DNA of 64,000 bases from Agromyces badenianii. Its GTDB lineage: Bacteria > Actinomycetota > Actinomycetes > Actinomycetales > Microbacteriaceae. Within the stretch, counting starts at the first letter, position 1. Each line of letters starts with the position of its first letter. The DNA is taken from NCBI RefSeq assembly GCF_003070885.1, contig NZ_CP028913.1, positions 434,001 to 498,000 of the forward strand, given 5' to 3'. Positions 59,664 through 64,000 of the stretch are shown here, in pieces. The position numbers were made by a program, and so were the translations under genes. The notes beneath the pieces are model-generated. The model made no database searches and was not told the origin of the DNA. It saw nothing but the letters and a program-made list of their open reading frames with translations.

Positions 59664-61388
59664 ATGGCGGCCTCCCCACTGGTGCTCGGTCCGATGCTGC
59701 GGTTCGTCGACGAGACGTCCGCGAGCATCTGGGTCGAGACGCGAGCCGAGTGCCGCGTGACCGTCAACGCCGACGGTCGGTCCTGGCACTCCCGCAGCTT
59801 CGCCGTGCACGGTCATCACTATGCACTCGTCGAGGTCGACGGCCTCGAGCCGGGCGCGGCGCGACCCTACGACGTGCAGATCGACGGCCGGCGGGTCTGG
59901 CCCGAGGCGGATTCCGAATACCCGCCGCCGGTGATCGAGACACGCACGCCCGGGCGCCCGGTGCGGATCGCGTTCGGGTCGTGCCGCACGAGCATCTCCC
60001 ACGATCGGCACGGGAACCGCAGGCACGGCGTCGACACGCTGCGCGCGTTCGCCCTCGCCGTCGCCGAAGGCCGGGCCGACCGTCCCGACCTGCTCCTCTT
60101 CCTCGGCGACCAGGTGTACGCGGACTCGACCTCGAAGGAGATGCAGGACTTCATCCGGAGCCGGCGCGACATCCACGAGGAGCCGGGGAAGGAGCTCAAG
60201 GACTACGAGGAGTACGGGCATCTCTACGAGCTCGCGTGGTCCGACCCGGCCAATCGCTGGCTTCTGTCGACCCTTCCCAGCGCCATGATCTTCGACGACC
60301 ATGACATCCGCGACGACTGGAATGCCTCACTCGACTGGAAGCGGAAGATGGAGGCCACCTCGTGGTGGCACGGCCGCATCGTCGCCGGTCTGGCGTCGTA
60401 CTGGGTGTACCAACACCTCGGCAACCTGTCGCCCCGAGCACGAGCGGCCGACGAGGTGTGGCGCCGCATCATCGGCCACGACGCGGCCGCCGAACTCGAC
60501 CTCACCGACGTGCTCGACGAGTTCGCCGAGCGCTGCGACGCGGAGCCCGACGGCTACGGCTGGAGCTACTGCCGGGACTTCGACGACGTACGGCTGGTCG
60601 TCGTCGACTCGCGCGTCGCGAGGGACCTGACCCCGTCGGCTCGTGGACTGCTCGATGCCCAGGTGCTCGAATGGCTCGACGAACGCATGCGCGGTGGCTT
60701 CCGACACCTCCTCGTGGCAAGTTCGCTGCCATTCCTGTTGCCGATGGGTCTGCACCACGTCGAGGCCTGGGATGAGGCCGTCGCCCAGGGCGCGTGGGGC
60801 CGATCCGCCGCATGGGTCGGCGAACGCCTGCGCCAGGCGGTCGACCTCGAGCACTGGGCGGCCTTCCAGAACAGCTTCCAGGCCGTGGCCGGGATCGCGA
60901 CGGCGGTCGCCGACGGTGAGCGCGGCCCAGCGCCGCAGACCGTGACGTTCCTCTCGGGTGACGTGCATTACTCCTTCCTGGCGGAGGTGGAACGCGAGAC
61001 GGGAGGCCGCATCCTTCAAGCAGTCTGCTCGCCGGTGCGCAATCCGCTTCCGAGGCTGCTGCGTTGGTTCGCCGTCGTCATGTCGTACGGGGTGGTAACC
61101 CCGATCGGCGCGGCAGTTGCACGCTCGGCGAAGGTGCCCGACCCGCCGTTCCGTTGGCGCACCGTGAAGGGCCCCTGGTTCGACAACAATCTGGCGCTGC
61201 TCCGCGACGGTCCCGACGGGTTGACGATCACGTGGCACACGGGCGTGGTCGTCGACGGCGACGAGGCGCACCCCCGACTCGCGGACGTGGCATCCGTCGC
61301 CGTGCCGGCGAGGCGCGCGGCCGCACTGGTGTCGCACGGCGCGTTGTCGCGCCGGCCTCGACCATCGCGCAGGTCGATCACGCGCTGA
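59664..61388 (+). CDS. PhoD-like metallophosphatase (alkaline phosphatase D family), no signal peptide
   Basis: 574 residues. N-terminal beta domain (LVLGPMLRFVDETSASIWVE) then the PhoD metal core: RIAFGSCRTS, LLFLGDQVYADSTSKEM, MIFDDHDIRDDWNASLDW, VVVDSRVARDL, VTFLSGDVHYSFLAEVE. All metal-ligand motifs are present, so a phosphodiesterase/phosphatase with Fe/Ca or Mn is expected. Classical PhoD is exported by Tat, but this protein starts directly with the beta domain and has no signal. ATG 59664 has a TAGAAC box seven bases upstream. Confidence 0.87.
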   Translation: MAASPLVLGPMLRFVDETSASIWVETRAECRVTVNADGRSWHSRSFAVHGHHYALVEVDGLEPGAARPYDVQIDGRRVWPEADSEYPPPVIETRTPGRPVRIAFGSCRTSISHDRHGNRRHGVDTLRAFALAVAEGRADRPDLLLFLGDQVYADSTSKEMQDFIRSRRDIHEEPGKELKDYEEYGHLYELAWSDPANRWLLSTLPSAMIFDDHDIRDDWNASLDWKRKMEATSWWHGRIVAGLASYWVYQHLGNLSPRARAADEVWRRIIGHDAAAELDLTDVLDEFAERCDAEPDGYGWSYCRDFDDVRLVVVDSRVARDLTPSARGLLDAQVLEWLDERMRGGFRHLLVASSLPFLLPMGLHHVEAWDEAVAQGAWGRSAAWVGERLRQAVDLEHWAAFQNSFQAVAGIATAVADGERGPAPQTVTFLSGDVHYSFLAEVERETGGRILQAVCSPVRNPLPRLLRWFAVVMSYGVVTPIGAAVARSAKVPDPPFRWRTVKGPWFDNNLALLRDGPDGLTITWHTGVVVDGDEAHPRLADVASVAVPARRAAALVSHGALSRRPRPSRRSITR

Positions 61389-61442
61389 GCGAACGCCCAC
61401 GACAACGCCCTCGTCGGCGGGAGGCGGCGCCCGGGGGCGACG

Positions 61443-61448
61443 TAGGGT
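61443..61448 (+). promoter_or_regulatory. -10 box of leaderless promoter
   Basis: TAGGGT, six bases, ATG at 61455. No ribosome site between. Confidence 0.45.
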
Positions 61449-61454
61449 GAATCC

Positions 61455-63386
61455 ATGAGCATGCATGGGGGAGCGCCTCGCGGCGGCGGCGCAGCCGTCG
61501 CCGGCGGCCGCGGCGGCGGAGGCGGCGCCCGCCGGGTGTTCGCGGCCGACGAGGATGCGCAGCGCGCGGCGAACGCCGAGGCGCCGCGCGTGCCCAACCT
61601 GCTGCGCCGCATCGGCGAGCTGTTCGCGCCGCACAAGGCCGCGCTCATCACGACCGTCGTGCTCGTGCTCATCGGCGCCGCGCTCAGCGTCATCCCGCCC
61701 CTGCTCACCCAGCGGGCGTTCGACGACGGCCTGTTCCCGGTCGATGCGAGCGGCGAGGCGACCGGCCCGAACCTGCCGGTGCTGGCGTCGCTCGTCATCG
61801 CGATGATCGCGGTGTTCATCGTCTCGGCCCTGCTCGGCGTCTGGCAGACCTGGCTCACCGCGACGATCGGCAACAAGGTCATGGGCGCCCTGCGAGTGCG
61901 CCTCTTCACGCACCTGCAGGCGATGGAGCTCAGCTTCTTCACCCGCACGAAGACCGGTGTCATCCAGTCGCGATTGCAGAACGACGTCGGCGGCGTCGCC
62001 GGCGTGCTGACGAACACGGTCTCGAGCGTGCTCGGCAACACCGTGACGGTGATCTCGGCGTTCATCGCGATGCTCATCCTGAACTGGCAGCTGACGATCA
62101 TCGCGCTCGTGCTCATGCCGTTCATGGTCATCGCCCAGCGCCGGGTCGGCCAGGTGCGCGCCCGCATCGCGGGCAAGACGCAGGAGTCGCTGTCGGAGAT
62201 GACCGCGATCACCCAGGAGACGCTGTCGGTCTCCGGCATCCTGCTGTCGAAGAGCTTCACCCGGCAGAAGAGCGAGATCGAGCGCTACGCCGACGAGAAC
62301 CAGAACCAGATCGAGCTGCAGGTCAAGCAGCAGATGACCGGGCAGTGGTTCTTCGCGATGGTCAACATCTTCATGTCGTCGATCCCCGCGATCGTCTACC
62401 TGGTCGCGGGGTGGCTCGTCACCGGCGGCGCAGCGGATGTCACGGCGGGCACGATCGTCGCATTCACGACCGTGCAGGCGCGCCTGCTGTTCCCGCTCAT
62501 GGGGCTCATGCGCGTCGCCCTCGACCTGCAGACCTCGAGTGCCCTGTTCGCCCGCATCTTCGAGTACCTCGACCTGAAGCCCGCGATCACCGACACGCCC
62601 GTTGCCCGGCCGGTACCGACGGGGCCGGCGCTCGGGCGGGTCGAGTTCGACGAGGTGTCGTTCCGCTACCCCGATGCCGAAGACGAGTCGCGTCCGACGC
62701 TCGACGCGGTGAGCTTCACGATCGAGCCGGGGCAGTTCGCGGCGTTCGTCGGGCCCTCGGGGGCCGGCAAGACGACGGTCTCGTACCTCGTGCCTCGGCT
62801 CTACGAGGCATCCGCCGGCGCCGTGCGCTTCGCGGGCGTCGACGTGCGCGACCTCGACCAGGAGTCGCTCATCTCGCACATCGGCATCGTGAGTCAAGAG
62901 ACGTACCTCTTCCACGCCACGATCGGCGAGAACCTGCGGTACGCGAGGCCTGATGCCACCGACGCCGAGCTCGAGGCGGCGGCCCGCGCCGCGAACATCC
63001 ACGAGACGATCGCCTCCTTCCCCGACGGCTACGACACGGTCGTTGGCGAACGCGGCTACCGGCTCTCGGGCGGCGAGAAGCAGCGCATCGCGATCGCGCG
63101 GGTGCTGCTGAAGGACCCGGCGGTGCTCGTGCTCGACGAGGCGACGAGCGCGCTCGACACGATCTCCGAGCGGGTCGTGCAGCAGGCGCTCGACGATGCC
63201 GCGCGCGGCCGCACCACGATCGCGATCGCGCACCGCCTCTCGACGGTGGTCGCCGCCGACGTCATCTTCGTGGTCGTCGCCGGGCGCATCGTCGAGCAGG
63301 GCACGCACGCCGAGCTCGTCGGAGCCGAGGGCGTCTATGCCTCGCTCTACCGGCAGCAGGAGGAACGCCCGGTGCTCGAGGGCTGA
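61455..63386 (+). CDS. ABC exporter half-transporter (MsbA/LmrA type)
   Basis: 643 residues. Gly/Ala-rich cytoplasmic start (1-45), six-helix exporter domain (about 70-370: GIGxx-like LTATIGNKVMGALRVRLFTH, FFTRTKTGVIQSRLQNDVGG) and nucleotide-binding domain with Walker A GPSGAGKTTVSYLVPRLYEA, Q-loop IVSQETYLFHATIGENLRYA, signature RLSGGEKQRIAIARVLLKDP, Walker B VLVLDEATSALD and His in IAIAHRLSTV. Should dimerise and export lipids, drugs or peptides. Single gene with its own leaderless promoter. Confidence 0.93.
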   Translation: MSMHGGAPRGGGAAVAGGRGGGGGARRVFAADEDAQRAANAEAPRVPNLLRRIGELFAPHKAALITTVVLVLIGAALSVIPPLLTQRAFDDGLFPVDASGEATGPNLPVLASLVIAMIAVFIVSALLGVWQTWLTATIGNKVMGALRVRLFTHLQAMELSFFTRTKTGVIQSRLQNDVGGVAGVLTNTVSSVLGNTVTVISAFIAMLILNWQLTIIALVLMPFMVIAQRRVGQVRARIAGKTQESLSEMTAITQETLSVSGILLSKSFTRQKSEIERYADENQNQIELQVKQQMTGQWFFAMVNIFMSSIPAIVYLVAGWLVTGGAADVTAGTIVAFTTVQARLLFPLMGLMRVALDLQTSSALFARIFEYLDLKPAITDTPVARPVPTGPALGRVEFDEVSFRYPDAEDESRPTLDAVSFTIEPGQFAAFVGPSGAGKTTVSYLVPRLYEASAGAVRFAGVDVRDLDQESLISHIGIVSQETYLFHATIGENLRYARPDATDAELEAAARAANIHETIASFPDGYDTVVGERGYRLSGGEKQRIAIARVLLKDPAVLVLDEATSALDTISERVVQQALDDAARGRTTIAIAHRLSTVVAADVIFVVVAGRIVEQGTHAELVGAEGVYASLYRQQEERPVLEG

Positions 63387-63413
63387 ATCGGTGCGGGCGG
63401 TCGCGCTCGACGA

Positions 63414-64000
63414 TCAGCCGGCAGGTGCGTTCGGCGACGAGTCGGCGGGGGCCCGCTCGGCGAGCATGCCGGTCATGAGCTCGATCTCCGAGTTCTGGCT
63501 GGCGACGATCGAGGTCGCGAGCGCGACGACGACGCCGTTCGAGGAGCGGGCGAGCACGGCGTCCGCCATCTCGACCGCGCCGCGGTGGTGGGCGATCATG
63601 AGCTCGAGGAAGCGACGCTCGGCCTCGACGCCGGTGAGGGCGCGCAGCTCCTCGACCTGGGCGGGCGTCGCGAGCCCGGGCATGGGGGCGCCGGGCGTAT
63701 GGGTGCCGGGGGAGTGGCTGTCGGCGTCGGCGCCGTGCTCGCCGTGGGCGGCGGTGCCGTCGGATGCGGGCCGGGTCATCCACGTCATCGACGGCTCGGA
63801 GCCCGACTGCGAGAGGCCCCACTCGGCGAGCCAGCCGTACATCTGCCCGGCCTGCTGGGCCTGCGTCGTCGCGATGTCGTAGCCGAGCAGGCGCGCGGCG
63901 GGGTCGTCGGTCGCGTCGCGCACGATCATCGCGAGCTCGACGCCCTGCAGGTGGTGCACCTGCATGTCGCGGGCGAACCCGGCCTCGGCGCTCGTGTCGG
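63414..64000 (-). CDS. DUF305 protein (partial, N-terminus off window)
   Basis: 195 codons are visible; the start lies beyond the right edge. Two DUF305 ferritin-like helical halves with the paired His/Glu motifs: FARDMQVHHLQGVELAMIVR and RFLELMIAHHRGAVEMADAV. A His/Gly/Pro-rich link between them (HGEHGADADSHSPGTHTPG) could bind metal. Family members are usually secreted and linked to copper or other metal handling. The in-frame ATG at 63965 is internal, since conserved DTSAEAGFARD precedes it. Confidence 0.88.
   Translation of the reverse strand, partial: DTSAEAGFARDMQVHHLQGVELAMIVRDATDDPAARLLGYDIATTQAQQAGQMYGWLAEWGLSQSGSEPSMTWMTRPASDGTAAHGEHGADADSHSPGTHTPGAPMPGLATPAQVEELRALTGVEAERRFLELMIAHHRGAVEMADAVLARSSNGVVVALATSIVASQNSEIELMTGMLAERAPADSSPNAPAG

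Overview
The window is about 70% G+C chromosomal DNA in which nearly every position is protein-coding. Start codons are ATG, GTG and TTG, and many promoters have a TAnnnT-type -10 box directly in front of the start codon (leaderless transcripts). The gene families (RamB-like regulator, PucR, HxlR, ROK and LacI regulators, DUF305, DUF805, MsiK-dependent type sugar permeases) and the heavy use of the DNA word GGATGCC/GGCATCC point to an actinobacterium, most likely family Microbacteriaceae (Agromyces-like). This is inference from style, not from a marker gene. No tRNA, rRNA, CRISPR array, transposase or phage block was seen.

Layout. 1-4930: a GntR/FadR regulator (cut by the left edge) divergent from a glutarate/glutaryl-CoA operon (CaiB/BaiF CoA-transferase, glutaryl-CoA dehydrogenase) and an aldehyde dehydrogenase of the 2,5-dioxovalerate type. 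4949-7867: small membrane protein, then a polar amino-acid (cystine-like) ABC importer behind a structured leader. 7939-14499: Pr6Pr-type membrane protein overlapping tail-to-tail with a lipoprotein flavin amine oxidase whose domain order looks circularly permuted; a class I aminotransferase; and a class III aminotransferase plus CoA-acylating MmsA pair, divergent from a PucR activator (14615). 16376-20732: VOC protein, HxlR regulator, lipoprotein, PuuB-like FAD oxidase, GH16-like protein. 20769-26590: RamB-like regulator, an SDR protein and the glyoxylate shunt (aceA, aceB). 26699-33277: HerA-like ATPase, MFS transporter, ArsR-type regulator, NADP oxidoreductase, hydrolase, solitary YqaJ-type nuclease.

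33334-42882 is a rare-sugar module: ROK repressor divergent from a dehydrogenase, a complete ribose-type ABC importer and two TIM-barrel isomerases. 42893-45275: amidase-domain protein, stand-alone winged-helix protein, hydrolase-LuxR fusion. 45276-45747 has no gene but contains a G-rich 7-bp minisatellite in front of a two-component system (45748-48152). 48296-50552: MarR and DHA2 efflux pump under a clear double-operator promoter. 50632-52286: RidA and the rplJ-rplL ribosomal operon with its L10 leader. 52391-54743: DUF805 protein, leaderless MarR-MFS pair. 54831-59553: LacI repressor divergent from an alpha-glucoside-type ABC importer with two identical operators 158 bp apart. 59664-64000: PhoD-like phosphatase, ABC exporter half-transporter, DUF305 protein (cut by the right edge).

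The most unusual items are the permuted amine oxidase lipoprotein, the genome-word GGATGCC with matching hairpins, the three-copy 18-mer hairpin at 48169-48238, the G-rich minisatellite, and tandem duplications that copy the stop-codon region of genes.
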